Below are positions 34,553 to 43,170 of a stretch of 64,000 nucleotides of DNA, piece by piece. The notes beneath the pieces were generated by a model, which saw nothing but the letters and a program-made list of their open reading frames with translations, had not been told where the DNA came from and did no database searches. Location: NCBI RefSeq assembly GCF_900155685.1, contig NZ_LT732548.1, positions 1,215,259 through 1,279,258 on the forward strand. The letters are read 5' to 3'. The DNA is from Paenibacillus bouchesdurhonensis (lineage in GTDB: Bacteria; Bacillota; Bacilli; Paenibacillales; Paenibacillaceae). Position numbers and translations under genes: made by a program. Numbering within the stretch: the stretch's first letter is position 1; the number at the start of each line of letters is the position of its first letter.

Positions 34553-34589
34553 AACAATAGATCTTATCTACAGGATGGGATCTATTGTT
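34553..34589 (+). terminator. Intrinsic terminator of the Tad-like operon
   Basis: AACAATAGATC (34553-34563) pairs perfectly with GATCTATTGTT (34579-34589) around a 15-base loop, followed by GCTTTATAATT. It closes the 20193-34493 transcript. Confidence 0.75.
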
Positions 34590-34674
34590 GCTTTATAATT
34601 ACAGCTCAGGATCACCACCCAAAATAATGGTATCATTGTGTTATAAAATACCAAATATACGAAAAGGTGAGAAT

Positions 34675-34991
34675 ATGAAGAAGCAACGAATGCTGCTGTT
34701 AATTTTTCTTTCTATATTGGTTGTGCTGGTAGGAGGCTGTAAGAGCAAGGAAGAACTGAAGAAGGAAGAGGAAATCCGGGCAAGGGCTGAGCAGGTAGCG
34801 TTAAAGCATTTTAAGGAAAATTATAATGTTGATGTCGTTTTTACGGAAATAACCTTAGACCTGCTTATATAAATACTACAATAAGTTTTCAGGGGCATAT
34901 TGAGGGGATGGAGGATGAGAAAATCTATATTCTTATAGACTATACTACATATGAAGTAAGCGTTGCGAGTGTACCGGAGAATACTGAATAG
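34675..34991 (+). pseudogene. Frameshifted candidate immunity lipoprotein (locus 2, copy 1)
   Basis: The frame starts with ATG after AAAAGGTGAG and encodes a lipoprotein signal (LVGGCKSKEEL) and VALKHFKENYNVDVVFTE, then shifts and stops early. Adding one base after GAA at about 34845 restores the family sequence NLRPAYINTTISFQGHIEG, then YILIDYTTYEVSVASVPENTE and a TAG at 34989-34991. It is therefore a one-base deletion in a paralogue of the intact genes at 35077, 37314, 37731 and 38150, a decayed member of the array. Confidence 0.85.
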
Positions 34992-35076
34992 CTGGATTGC
35001 CGTCCGGTTAGACAATGAGTTTAGATCTTAGGAGAAGAAATTCATGGGAAGTTAATAGATGAGAAGTGGTGATCGT

Positions 35077-35451
35077 ATGAAGGGACAAAGAATGCTGCTG
35101 TTCATATTTCTTTCTATATTGGTTCTTTTAGTAGGAGGCTGTAAGGGCAAGGAAGAGTTGAAAAGAGAAGAAGAAATTCGTGCCAAGGCGGAGCAGGTAG
35201 CCCTGACTTATTTTAAGGAAAAATACAATGTAAATGTTGTTTTTACAGAGTATAGCATCAGGCCTTCTTATATAAATACTACTATATGGTTTGATGGGTA
35301 CATAGAAGGAAAGTTAGATGAGAAGTTGAATATCATTATTGATTATGTTACTTATGATGTAAATAATGCAGGCATACCGAAAAAATACATGAATAATCAG
35401 AAATTTAAAAGTAGAATTTCAAGTAATATGGCCGAATTGCTGTCCGATTAG
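35077..35451 (+). CDS. Candidate immunity lipoprotein (locus 2, copy 2)
   Basis: 124 residues. Lipoprotein signal with lipobox LVGGC (Cys22), then a charged helix (KGKEELKREEEIRAKAEQVAL), then a small domain with YINTTIWFDGYIEG and IIIDYVTYDVNNAGIPKKYM. Start ATG at 35077 keeps the signal compact; the frame runs upstream without a site. One of five paralogues around the second lipase toxin, similar in layout to lipoprotein immunity factors of TslA-type toxins. Convergent to the toxin operon and separated from it by a bidirectional terminator. Confidence 0.68.
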   Translation: MKGQRMLLFIFLSILVLLVGGCKGKEELKREEEIRAKAEQVALTYFKEKYNVNVVFTEYSIRPSYINTTIWFDGYIEGKLDEKLNIIIDYVTYDVNNAGIPKKYMNNQKFKSRISSNMAELLSD

Positions 35452-35498
35452 AAAATCGAGTTTAGATCTTAGGAGAAGAAATTCATGGGAAATTAAGA

Positions 35499-35546
35499 GG
35501 CTTACCAGAGGAATATTTCAATTCTACAGGGATTGAGAAAGAGTAG
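35499..35546 (+). pseudogene. 3'-end remnant of another immunity lipoprotein gene
   Basis: One frame reads GLPEEYFNSTGIEKE and a TAG, matching the end GIPKEYMNSQRVEDE of the intact gene at 37314-37688. The sequence just before it (TTTAGATCTTAGGAGAAG, then AATTCATGGGAA) repeats that after the pseudogene at 35005-35050. It is a scar of a deleted extra copy, showing repeated gain and loss in this array. Confidence 0.7.
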
Positions 35547-35561
35547 AATAAAGGTAGGGAA

Positions 35562-35603
35562 AATATAAAGGATAGGTTTAAAATAATATCTATCCTTTAT
35601 ATT
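35562..35603. terminator. Bidirectional terminator between immunity and toxin genes
   Basis: AATATAAAGGATAG (35562-35575) pairs perfectly over 14 bases with CTATCCTTTATATT (35590-35603), with T-rich sequence on the plus-strand exit and A-rich on entry, so it can work for both converging transcripts. Confidence 0.8.
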
Positions 35604-35608
35604 TATTT

Positions 35609-35884
35609 TCATTTCATGGATTCGTCTAAATACCTCATTCGTTCAATATAACGGATTAGCTCATCTCTTCGGGCCTCAAACCGAGAATTCCAGGTAGATA
35701 AATCACTAAAGAAGGAGCTCATCTGTTTACGCATCTCGTCGCCAGCCATTCCCTTCCAGCCGTATAGCTGACCATAGACGTTCCTCAAATAGCATTCATC
35801 TTGTCGGAGCTTTTGCATCACTTGATTTAGCTTTCGTTCTGCTTGCAATAATTCATCAAGCTCTATAAGGATTCTTCCTGACAT
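35609..35884 (-). CDS. Small WXG100-like partner protein of lipase toxin 2
   Basis: 91 residues, fully helical, with a GWKGMAGDEM turn (Trp43-Lys44-Gly45). AGGAGG eight bases before ATG 35884. It is the counterpart of the protein at 14060-14347: same length, same place directly downstream of the lipase gene (30 bases after its stop), and similar ends (ELIRYIERM against QLLRYIRKM). Predicted to pair with the toxin's C-terminal helical domain for type VII export. Confidence 0.7.
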   Translation of the reverse strand: MSGRILIELDELLQAERKLNQVMQKLRQDECYLRNVYGQLYGWKGMAGDEMRKQMSSFFSDLSTWNSRFEARRDELIRYIERMRYLDESMK

Positions 35885-35914
35885 ATGTATAGCCTCCTGT
35901 GTTCTTAAAAAGGG

Positions 35915-37228
35915 CTAGCCTCGATCCGCTTGAATGAAGTCATCCGCTTTCTTATTAATGAACTGAGCGATACGGTCTGCGGTAGTGGCATACCAGCGGA
36001 TGAACTGGTTCAATTCGGAAATGGTGTTATGTACAATGGGCTCTAGAGAACGACTGCGGCTAGATCCGAGAAGGCTTTGAATTGTTCTCAAAGTTCCAGG
36101 AAGCTCTCGTTGAAATTCCTGGACATTAAGTTTGATTTTGCTGCTGGCCTCTTTAAGAGCTTCGGGCTGTAGTTCAATGGTTGATCCAGCTAAAAGTGCC
36201 ATGCTAGAGAAAAATTTGTTGGAATAGGCTTGAAACATATCGAGAGTGCCATTTCTTAATTTCTCCCAAGCGACTATAGCGCCGATATAGTTATTCCAGC
36301 GCGGAGATCCTTGAATCGGTTCACCTGTCAGTCTATCTATTAGAGTATTATTGATATTTCCATCGGAATCAAAAGTGAAGTTCTCTAGGGAATGAAAAGA
36401 TAGCCGATCGTCACTACCCATAAATGAAAAAGCTACCCTCATAAAATGCCCAGGTCCCCACTGACCGGGTATATACCACACTTTTCCTCCAATGACTGTT
36501 GGATATTTTATAGAATAATATGCTTCGTTAGCAGATTGAAAATCTGAATTGACATAGTATGTAGAGCCGACATGGCGTTTATACTCCCCTAATGCTCCGG
36601 CACCGACGGAGTCGCTAGGGTGGACGTAATTTATGACTTGTTTATCATATTCACCGTTATTGAGCTTCTCAAGTTGTTCGTCAGTTAGCAAATTAGTGAC
36701 ACTGGGAGCGCTGAAGGTAACTCCCTGTATATCATTATTTACTGCGACATACTGTGTAAGTGCTCCTCCTAATGAATGACCGGTAGAGGTAATTTCCGCG
36801 GTAGGATAATGCTTTTTTACAGCATCATACAATTCTTGTGCTTGATAGAACTGATTGGCTCTATAATTCATATCTGCCTCTAAAGAATATAATAAAAAAT
36901 TTTTAAGACTAGGCTCATGCTGCTTCTTTAGTTCTTTGAACCTTCCCCGAACAATATCATTCAAGTCTGTGTCAAAGTCGCCAAGTCGGTTTAAAGTCTG
37001 ATCCAAGCCGCCCCATTGGGGCTCTGTTCCGCGGAAGCCAATGACAACTTGATTGTTCTTCTCATTGTAGAATACAGTCGCATCAAATCCTCGAGAGCCA
37101 TGAAGAACGGCTCCTTCTGGTTCAACGACTTCCCAGCCATGAAGTTTGGTATCACGTTGAACAGTTTTATTTTTTTTATATGAGGCTTCTGATATTTCTT
37201 TATATACTTCATCACTAATATAAGCCAA
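35915..37228 (-). CDS. Predicted type VII-secreted lipase toxin with C-terminal WXG/LXG-like domain (TslA-like), locus 2
   Basis: 437 residues, no signal peptide. The N-terminal class 3 lipase domain contains FRGTEPQWGG, the nucleophile motif GHSLGG (Ser152), Asp206 in HPSDSVGAGA and His279 in SFHSLENF. The last 90 residues are helical (PEALKEASSKIKLNVQEF to RWYATTADRIAQFI) and resemble the end of the locus 1 toxin, including the block RSLEPIVHN against QSLTPIVYN. TTG start with GGAGGAGG upstream. Paralogue of 14440-15900; the two share the EPEGAMLH/EPEGAVLH and FDATVFYNEK blocks. Reversed toxin/targeting order as in TslA; target lipids unknown. Confidence 0.75.
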   Translation of the reverse strand: MAYISDEVYKEISEASYKKNKTVQRDTKLHGWEVVEPEGAVLHGSRGFDATVFYNEKNNQVVIGFRGTEPQWGGLDQTLNRLGDFDTDLNDIVRGRFKELKKQHEPSLKNFLLYSLEADMNYRANQFYQAQELYDAVKKHYPTAEITSTGHSLGGALTQYVAVNNDIQGVTFSAPSVTNLLTDEQLEKLNNGEYDKQVINYVHPSDSVGAGALGEYKRHVGSTYYVNSDFQSANEAYYSIKYPTVIGGKVWYIPGQWGPGHFMRVAFSFMGSDDRLSFHSLENFTFDSDGNINNTLIDRLTGEPIQGSPRWNNYIGAIVAWEKLRNGTLDMFQAYSNKFFSSMALLAGSTIELQPEALKEASSKIKLNVQEFQRELPGTLRTIQSLLGSSRSRSLEPIVHNTISELNQFIRWYATTADRIAQFINKKADDFIQADRG

Positions 37229-37258
37229 AGCTCCTCCTCCTTTATACTTAATTATCAA

Positions 37259-37293
37259 TTGATAGTATAATAGTATTATATTATAAATTCCAA
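37259..37293. promoter_or_regulatory. Overlapping face-to-face promoters of lipase 2 and its immunity array
   Basis: Plus strand: TTGATA (37259-37264), 17 bases, TATAAA (37282-37287). Minus strand: TTGGAA (complement of 37288-37293), 18 bases, TATACT (complement of 37264-37269). Each -10 overlaps or abuts the other's -35, so the two polymerases would exclude one another. A small palindrome ATCAATTGAT (37253-37262) adjoins. The hexamers are reasonable but not perfect matches to the vegetative consensus. Confidence 0.5.
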
Positions 37294-37313
37294 ATAAATG
37301 AAGGGATGAGAAA

Positions 37314-37688
37314 ATGAAGGGTATGAGGATATTTCTGATAGTATGTCTTTCTATATTAATTCTTCTAGTAGGGGGTTGTAAAAGTAAAGAAGAACTGAAG
37401 CGGGAAGAGGAAATTCGAGTAAAGGCGGAGCAGGTGGGGGTGAATCATTTTAAAGAAAAATATAATGTTGATGTGGTATTTACAGGGTATGATATTATGC
37501 CTTCTTATATAAGTAGTACTATCTACTTTGAAGGTCATATAAAAGGTGAAAAAGATAAAGAAATCGACATTTTTATAAGCTATATTACATACGAGGTGAG
37601 CAGTGCGGGTATTCCAAAGGAATATATGAATAGTCAGAGGGTAGAAGATGAAGCTTCAAGTAACGCATCGGAATTGCCGTCTGATTAG
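37314..37688 (+). CDS. Candidate immunity lipoprotein (locus 2, copy 3)
   Basis: 124 residues. Lipobox LVGGC (Cys22), helix EELKREEEIRVKAEQVGVNHF, then the domain YDIMPSYISSTIYFEGHIKG, FISYITYEVSSAGIPKEYM and a Ser-rich tail. Divergent from the lipase toxin and closest to it, so the most likely cognate immunity gene. ATG with GGGATGAG upstream. Starts a three-gene run (37314, 37731, 38150). Confidence 0.7.
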   Translation: MKGMRIFLIVCLSILILLVGGCKSKEELKREEEIRVKAEQVGVNHFKEKYNVDVVFTGYDIMPSYISSTIYFEGHIKGEKDKEIDIFISYITYEVSSAGIPKEYMNSQRVEDEASSNASELPSD

Positions 37689-37730
37689 AAGCTCAGGAGC
37701 AACTTTCTTGGAAATTATAGAGGTGATAAT

Positions 37731-38057
37731 GTGAAGAGTCCGAGGATATTATTGATTGTATTTTTTTCCATATTGATTGTGCTAGTAGGAGGATGTAAAA
37801 GTAAAGAAGAACTGAGGCGGGAAGAGGAAATTCGAGTAAAGGCGGAGCAGGTGGGGGTGAATCATTTTAAAGAAAATTATAATGTTGATGTGGTATTTTT
37901 GGAGTATGATATTATGCCATCTTTTGTAAGCAGTACTGTGTGGTTTAAAGGGTACATAGAAGGAAAAAAAGACAAAGAAGTGAGTATTTATATAAGTTAC
38001 ATTACATTTGAAGTAAGTACTGCTAGTATACCTAGGGAATACATGATTAATCAGTGA
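37731..38057 (+). CDS. Candidate immunity lipoprotein (locus 2, copy 4)
   Basis: 108 residues, GTG start with GAGGTGAT upstream. The first 60 codons are nearly identical in DNA to copy 3 (for example EEIRVKAEQVGVNHFKENYN). The second half differs: YDIMPSFVSSTVWFKGYIEG and YISYITFEVSTASIPREYM. It lacks the Ser-rich tail. Lipobox LVGGC retained. Confidence 0.68.
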   Translation: MKSPRILLIVFFSILIVLVGGCKSKEELRREEEIRVKAEQVGVNHFKENYNVDVVFLEYDIMPSFVSSTVWFKGYIEGKKDKEVSIYISYITFEVSTASIPREYMINQ

Positions 38058-38149
38058 TTTGAAAATAGAAATTTAAGCGGGGCGCTGGGCATAATCTATT
38101 GAATAAAAATTCAGGAGAACAATTTCTAAGTGAATAAAGAGGTGCGCAA

Positions 38150-38488
38150 GTGAAAAATACAAAAATATTAGTCTTCTTATTTTTTTCCTTATTAATTGTG
38201 CTAGTGGGAGGCTGTAAGGGCAAGGAAGAACTGAAGCGGGAAGAGGAAATTCGAGCAAAGGCAGAGCAAGTAGCGTTAAAGCATTTTAAGGAAAATTATA
38301 ATGTTGATGTGGTATTTACGGAATATAATATTCGCCCATCTTATGTTAGCAGCACTATTTTTTTTAGAGGACATATAGAGGGCAAGGAAGATGAAAAGAT
38401 ACACATATTCATAAGCTATATTACATACGAGGTAAGCAGTGCGGGTATTCCAAAGGAATATATGAATAGTCAGAGGGCAGATAGGTGA
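38150..38488 (+). CDS. Candidate immunity lipoprotein (locus 2, copy 5)
   Basis: 112 residues, GTG start with GAGGTG upstream. Lipobox LVGGC, then EELKREEEIRAKAEQVALKHF and the domain YNIRPSYVSSTIFFRGHIEG. The last 25 codons (ITYEVSSAGIPKEYMNSQR) are identical in protein to copy 3 while the front is closer to copies 1 and 2, so segments have been shuffled between copies. Ends at a terminator. Confidence 0.68.
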   Translation: MKNTKILVFLFFSLLIVLVGGCKGKEELKREEEIRAKAEQVALKHFKENYNVDVVFTEYNIRPSYVSSTIFFRGHIEGKEDEKIHIFISYITYEVSSAGIPKEYMNSQRADR

Positions 38489-38509
38489 TTTTAAGATATA
38501 AATTCAAGT

Positions 38510-38537
38510 ACCTTGCAAATAATGCGAGGTTTTTTTA
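38510..38537 (+). terminator. Intrinsic terminator of the immunity array
   Basis: ACCTTGCA (38510-38517) pairs with TGCGAGGT (38523-38530), loop AATAA, followed by a run of eight T. It separates the array from the type VII operon promoter. Confidence 0.85.
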
Positions 38538-38564
38538 TTTGTATAAAATAAAATAATTAGTAAC

Positions 38565-38609
38565 TTTCAACAATAATCGACAATTTTTTCAAAAGTGACA
38601 TGGTATAAT
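38565..38609 (+). promoter_or_regulatory. Shared regulatory promoter element, copy 2 (type VII operon)
   Basis: TTTCAACAATAATCGACA (38565-38582), 21 bases, TATAAT (38604-38609). It differs from copy 1 (20093-20137) at one position of the 18-base box and has the same spacing and -10. Downstream, both also share CCTANATT and GGTATTTGG in the leader. It drives essC and probably the following genes. The box on the other strand reads TGTCGATTATTGTTGAAA, two Spo0A-like sites ten bases apart. Confidence 0.78.
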
Positions 38610-38702
38610 CGGCCTATATTCTAACTTTTTACCGGGTATTTGGAAATAGTTCTGTTATCACGCTTATAACAGCAAGAGTATAGGAAAGTGAGTGGTTAGT
38701 CT

Positions 38703-41700
38703 ATGTCATATTTCTTCTACCGAAGGTCGCCGCGAATAATCAAAGAGCAGACCAGGGAACCTGTAGAATTGGTTCGCCCTCCATCGGTTCCTCAGGCCCC
38801 ATCGTTGAACCTGATATCAATTATGGTTCCGATTATGGTTACGGTTGCCGGGGCTACGGCGATGATTGCTTTTTACAATAGCAGGGGGAATAATCAATTC
38901 GTTATCGTTCAGATGATTTCCCTATGCACGATGGTTGCTTCCTATTTCATTCCGGTACTGGTACATTTTCAGCAGAAGAGCAAGCATCGTAAAGATTTGA
39001 AGAGACGAACCCAGAAATATGAAGCTCATTTGGAAGAGCAGCGGGAGAAGCTTCAGAACTGGAAGAATGAATTGGTGCTCGATTGGCATCAAACCCATCT
39101 TGAACCACAATTTTGTACCCAATTAATGCTGGAGCGAAGCTCCTCGATTTGGGAGAGAATCCCTCAGGATGCGGATTTTATGAAGATACGGGTAGGAATC
39201 GGCACTGTCCCAAGCGGATTCGAAATCAATGTCCCGAAGCAGGAAGGACTGGATAAGGATCCGTTGGTGGAGAAGGCGGAAGAACTTGCGGAACGCTTCT
39301 CAACGATCACGAATGTCCCGGCCCTTATGGATATGAATAAATACCGTGTGATCGGTCTGGTTGGTGAGGAAGAGGATTTAAATATGTTCTGCAGGTCAGT
39401 CATAACTCAAATATCAACCCATCACGCACCCGATGAAGTGAAGATTACCGCCTTTCTAAATCAACTGCAATCACCAAATTGGAGTTGGCTCCGGTGGCTT
39501 CCTCACACTTGGGATGATAATAGAAGTAAACGCTATATTTTTCAGGAGCGAAGCTATCAGCCACAATTATTGGAGCAGCTATTCACTATACTTCAAAGAC
39601 GCTCATGGGTTGAAGAGAAAGAGAAGGCGCTGCCCTTCTATCTCTGCTTCATATCTTATATAGAAATGCTTGAGCATGAACCCTTGCTGCCTTTGCTCCT
39701 TAAGCAGTCTGACGATATTGGCGCTTGTACAGTGGTGCTGGCATCGAGAAGAGACTTCCTGCCTAAGGAGTGCCAGTTGGTTGTTGAGCTAAAAGGAACA
39801 GAAGGAATTATGCGCTCCACGAATGTAACGGGAGGCTCTTCGGATAATACATATGCTAAACCCAAGGATGCTGTCCCCTATGTCCAGCCGTTTCAATCGG
39901 ACAGCATGACATTGTTCCAAGTGGATAGCTATGCCAGGGGCATTGCGCCTTATCGTATTAAAAGTAACTCCGCAGATGAAATTGTAAATGTACTGACTTT
40001 ATTTGAACTATTCGAAATTGATGTAGTTCATGAAATCGATGTGTCAAGCAAATGGGAACAGAGCCGGTATCCGAATACGCTGCCATTCCCCGTTGGAGTT
40101 CGAGGGGGGAAGAAGCCCGTAATTCTAAATCTTCACGATAAAATTGAGCGCAAGGGACACGGTCCGCACGGACTAATGGCTGGCACAACAGGCTCTGGCA
40201 AGAGTGAAGTCATACAATCGATGATCGCTTCGCTCGCCGTGCACTATCATCCGCATGACGTTGCTCTTATGCTGATTGATTATAAAGGAGGCGGAATGTC
40301 CAACACCTTTGCGGACTTGCCTCACGTCATTGCAACGATCACCAACCTGGAAGAGGAAGGATTGATTGAACGCTCCAAAGTTTCCTTGAAGGCAGAGCTA
40401 AAACGCAGACAAAGACTGTTTGTTTCCGCCGGGAATGTACAGCATATCGATGAATATTATCGAACCGAGTGGCGAGAGCGGGAGCCATTGCCGCATCTTT
40501 TTATAGTTATTGATGAATTTGCCCAGCTAAAAAAGGATCAGCCGGAATTCATGAGCGAGCTTGTCAGTATTGCCGCCATTGGAAGAACGCTGGGAGTTCA
40601 CTTGCTCTTGGCTACGCAAAAGCCCGGAGGAGTAGTAGATGATAAGATCTGGAGCAACTCCAGGTATCGTGTATGTTTGAGGGTTCAGGATGAAGGCGAT
40701 AGTCGAGAAATGCTAAAAATTCCTGATGCGGCCTATATTACTAATCCAGGACGCGGTTATTTGCAGGTTGGCAGCAATGAAGTGTTTGAATCTGTTCAAT
40801 TTGCCTGGAGCGGGGCACCGTACCGGCCAGGCGAGGATGCGAAGCAAAGCGATAATCAAATTTTCGAGATCAAGCTTGATGGCAGCCGCAGCAAGCTTGT
40901 GGACCCCTTAGAAATTATTCCGCAAGTACGGGCGGAAGAACGGGGAATTGAGCTGAAGCAGCTTAGTGTGCTGACACAATATATTGCCAAAGAGGCTGAG
41001 AGTCAAGGTATCCATCGTTTGCCTGGACCGTGGCTTCCTCCGCTTCCAGCCGAACTTGTCCTGGACGATTTGCCGGATGCAGCGGTTGAGACTCGTACAT
41101 TGTTGAACCCTAAAGTAGGCCTTGTTGATGATGTAGGCAATCAGACGCAATTCCCGCTGCATATTGATCTCGAATCGGGGCACTGGATTATATATGGCAT
41201 GCCGGGAACAGGGAAAACGACGTTCATTCAAACGTTTCTTTATGCCCTTGCATTGGGAAATACTCCAGAGGATGTCCATGTTTATGCGCTTGATTTTGGC
41301 CGTATGCTCAAGGACTATCATCTGCTGCCTCATGTGGGGGATGTTATTCAGGATGACCAAGAGGAGAAAATTGAGCGATTAATAGGATTGCTGGAGGAAC
41401 AGATCAGATATCGAAAAGTATTGTTTGCCGAAACAGGGGTTAAGTCAAGGGTCGCTTATTGTGACGATACCGGAGAGCAATTACCTGCGATTCTTGTCGT
41501 TATTGATGGATATCTAAGCTTTAAAAATCAGTTTGAGAAAGCTCATGAAAGAATAGAAGTTATCATGCGGGAAGGTGCGAGTCTTGGGATATATTTTGCG
41601 ATTACAGTGAATCGGGTATCGGATATTGCGGATCGAGTTAGAAGCAATTTCCCCAACGCCATCTCCTTTCAGCTATCTGATGCGGGGGATTACCATTATA

Positions 41701-42710
41701 CGGTCGGCCGTCTATCCAGTATTCCTGGGCAGCTGCCGGAAGGACGCGGCTTTGTGAAAGGAGCCCTCCCGCCTTTTGAATTCCAGACGGCGCTTTCCGT
41801 GGAAGCACCTAGCGAGTCGGCTAGAGCCAAGAAGCTTAGAGAGATTTTTCTAACTTTAGATGAAGGCTGGAAAGGCTATAAGCCATCTCCAGTGAGAACC
41901 TTGCCTGAAATGATTTCATTGCAGGAATTCTGGGGAAGAAGCTCGGAGTATTCCTCCGAACAATTTCCAATCGCCCTCAGAGTGGATGATCTTAAGCCAT
42001 TTGTCTGGAACCTCGTTGATGGCCCTTTCTTTACGATTGCCGGTCGTGCGGAAGGTGGAAAGACCTCGTTGCTTACTACAATTGGGATCATGGCATCGCA
42101 ATACCGCAATTCCGAGGAGCTTGAGTTATATTTGTGTGATTTTAGACGCTCATCTCCGGGGGTAAGCGCACTTAAGTCATTAGCTCATACGAGAGGCTAT
42201 GCATCGGACGATAGAAGTCTGGAGGAGATGCTTCAGACAATTCGAAATGAAGTAGAAAAACGAGTTTCGGACACGGCCTCTGCTGAAGGAAAGCCTACGC
42301 TTATGCTTTTAATGGATGATGCGGATATTACGGCTAAACGAATCTCGGGATCTTTTGCAGTAACAGAGCATTTGGAGTACCTGACTCGTTACGGCCAGGA
42401 GAGTGGCTTGGTGATCGTTATTGCTGGGCAGGCAAGCGACCTGCACCAAAACTGGGACTCATGGATGAAAGAGATTAAATCCTCCCAAGTTGGGTGGCTT
42501 CTTGGTACAACCGATATTTCTGATGCCCAATTGTTCAATGTTAAGATTCCATATGAGCAAAGCAATAAAATTCTTCCAGCAGGAGAAGGATACTATATTA
42601 GAAGAAAGATAGAGCGGATTAAAGCTGTGCACTCGTTTGGCCATGGTATTAATTTGCTGGAGAATCAGATTGAAGAGGTAAATAAGTCTTGGGAAAATAG
42701 TCTTGTTTAG
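38703..42710 (+). CDS. essC: Type VII secretion FtsK/SpoIIIE ATPase (EssC/EccC-like)
   Basis: 1335 residues, the motor of the secretion system. Two membrane helices at about 37-58 and 66-88 are followed by three FtsK-like ATPase domains. Their P-loops are GTTGSGKS (494-501), GMPGTGKTT (832-840) and GRAEGGKTS (1114-1122). Walker B of domain 1 is FIVIDEFAQL; domain 2 has VVIDGYLS and domain 3 LLMDDADI, so domains 2 and 3 deviate. Firmicute EssC proteins usually carry two N-terminal FHA domains and are longer; here these are absent and the layout is nearer actinobacterial EccC. Translation start at ATG 38703 with a weak site. Confidence 0.9.
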   Translation: MSYFFYRRSPRIIKEQTREPVELVRPPSVPQAPSLNLISIMVPIMVTVAGATAMIAFYNSRGNNQFVIVQMISLCTMVASYFIPVLVHFQQKSKHRKDLKRRTQKYEAHLEEQREKLQNWKNELVLDWHQTHLEPQFCTQLMLERSSSIWERIPQDADFMKIRVGIGTVPSGFEINVPKQEGLDKDPLVEKAEELAERFSTITNVPALMDMNKYRVIGLVGEEEDLNMFCRSVITQISTHHAPDEVKITAFLNQLQSPNWSWLRWLPHTWDDNRSKRYIFQERSYQPQLLEQLFTILQRRSWVEEKEKALPFYLCFISYIEMLEHEPLLPLLLKQSDDIGACTVVLASRRDFLPKECQLVVELKGTEGIMRSTNVTGGSSDNTYAKPKDAVPYVQPFQSDSMTLFQVDSYARGIAPYRIKSNSADEIVNVLTLFELFEIDVVHEIDVSSKWEQSRYPNTLPFPVGVRGGKKPVILNLHDKIERKGHGPHGLMAGTTGSGKSEVIQSMIASLAVHYHPHDVALMLIDYKGGGMSNTFADLPHVIATITNLEEEGLIERSKVSLKAELKRRQRLFVSAGNVQHIDEYYRTEWREREPLPHLFIVIDEFAQLKKDQPEFMSELVSIAAIGRTLGVHLLLATQKPGGVVDDKIWSNSRYRVCLRVQDEGDSREMLKIPDAAYITNPGRGYLQVGSNEVFESVQFAWSGAPYRPGEDAKQSDNQIFEIKLDGSRSKLVDPLEIIPQVRAEERGIELKQLSVLTQYIAKEAESQGIHRLPGPWLPPLPAELVLDDLPDAAVETRTLLNPKVGLVDDVGNQTQFPLHIDLESGHWIIYGMPGTGKTTFIQTFLYALALGNTPEDVHVYALDFGRMLKDYHLLPHVGDVIQDDQEEKIERLIGLLEEQIRYRKVLFAETGVKSRVAYCDDTGEQLPAILVVIDGYLSFKNQFEKAHERIEVIMREGASLGIYFAITVNRVSDIADRVRSNFPNAISFQLSDAGDYHYTVGRLSSIPGQLPEGRGFVKGALPPFEFQTALSVEAPSESARAKKLREIFLTLDEGWKGYKPSPVRTLPEMISLQEFWGRSSEYSSEQFPIALRVDDLKPFVWNLVDGPFFTIAGRAEGGKTSLLTTIGIMASQYRNSEELELYLCDFRRSSPGVSALKSLAHTRGYASDDRSLEEMLQTIRNEVEKRVSDTASAEGKPTLMLLMDDADITAKRISGSFAVTEHLEYLTRYGQESGLVIVIAGQASDLHQNWDSWMKEIKSSQVGWLLGTTDISDAQLFNVKIPYEQSNKILPAGEGYYIRRKIERIKAVHSFGHGINLLENQIEEVNKSWENSLV

Positions 42711-42803
42711 TGTGAAAATGTAAGAAAATGTATTGAAGAGAAACGGGTTTTTTAGTACTATTATATTAGTTTGTTAACATTTTCTATATTAGGAGGAATA
42801 TCT

Positions 42804-43076
42804 ATGTCACGTATTTTAATTACACCAGAGGAATTAGATAGAATTGCTTCGCAGTTTCAGAACGGAGCTAACTCTAGTAAGGATCTGTCTGACCGATTGA
42901 ATTCAGCAATTCAATCCATGCAGGGCCAATGGGACGGGATGACGCAGCAGCGCTTCTTCCAAAGATATGAGACAGATAAGAAAAACATGCTGACATACAT
43001 ACAAATGCTGACAGACGTTTCGACAGAGCTCAAAAATATTGCAGATCGCTTTAGACAAGCAGACCAACAAGGTTAG
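42804..43076 (+). CDS. WXG100 family protein (EsxA-like)
   Basis: 90 residues, two helices joined by the QWDG turn (Trp43-Asp44-Gly45), and a C-terminal FRQAD segment similar to the YxxxD-type secretion tail. AGGAGG nine bases before ATG 42804; the longer frame from 42771 is not supported. Directly follows essC, so it is the likely structural substrate or cofactor of the system. The gene before it ends at 42710 and an AT-rich TATTAT lies in the gap, so a separate promoter is possible. Confidence 0.88.
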   Translation: MSRILITPEELDRIASQFQNGANSSKDLSDRLNSAIQSMQGQWDGMTQQRFFQRYETDKKNMLTYIQMLTDVSTELKNIADRFRQADQQG

Positions 43077-43170
43077 CAAGGAGAATTGGTTAGGGGCTAG
43101 GCTAAGTAATGACTTATTACTGGCCTGGCCTTTGATGTATAAAGGAATAAATAATGAGGAGAAAATCAAC

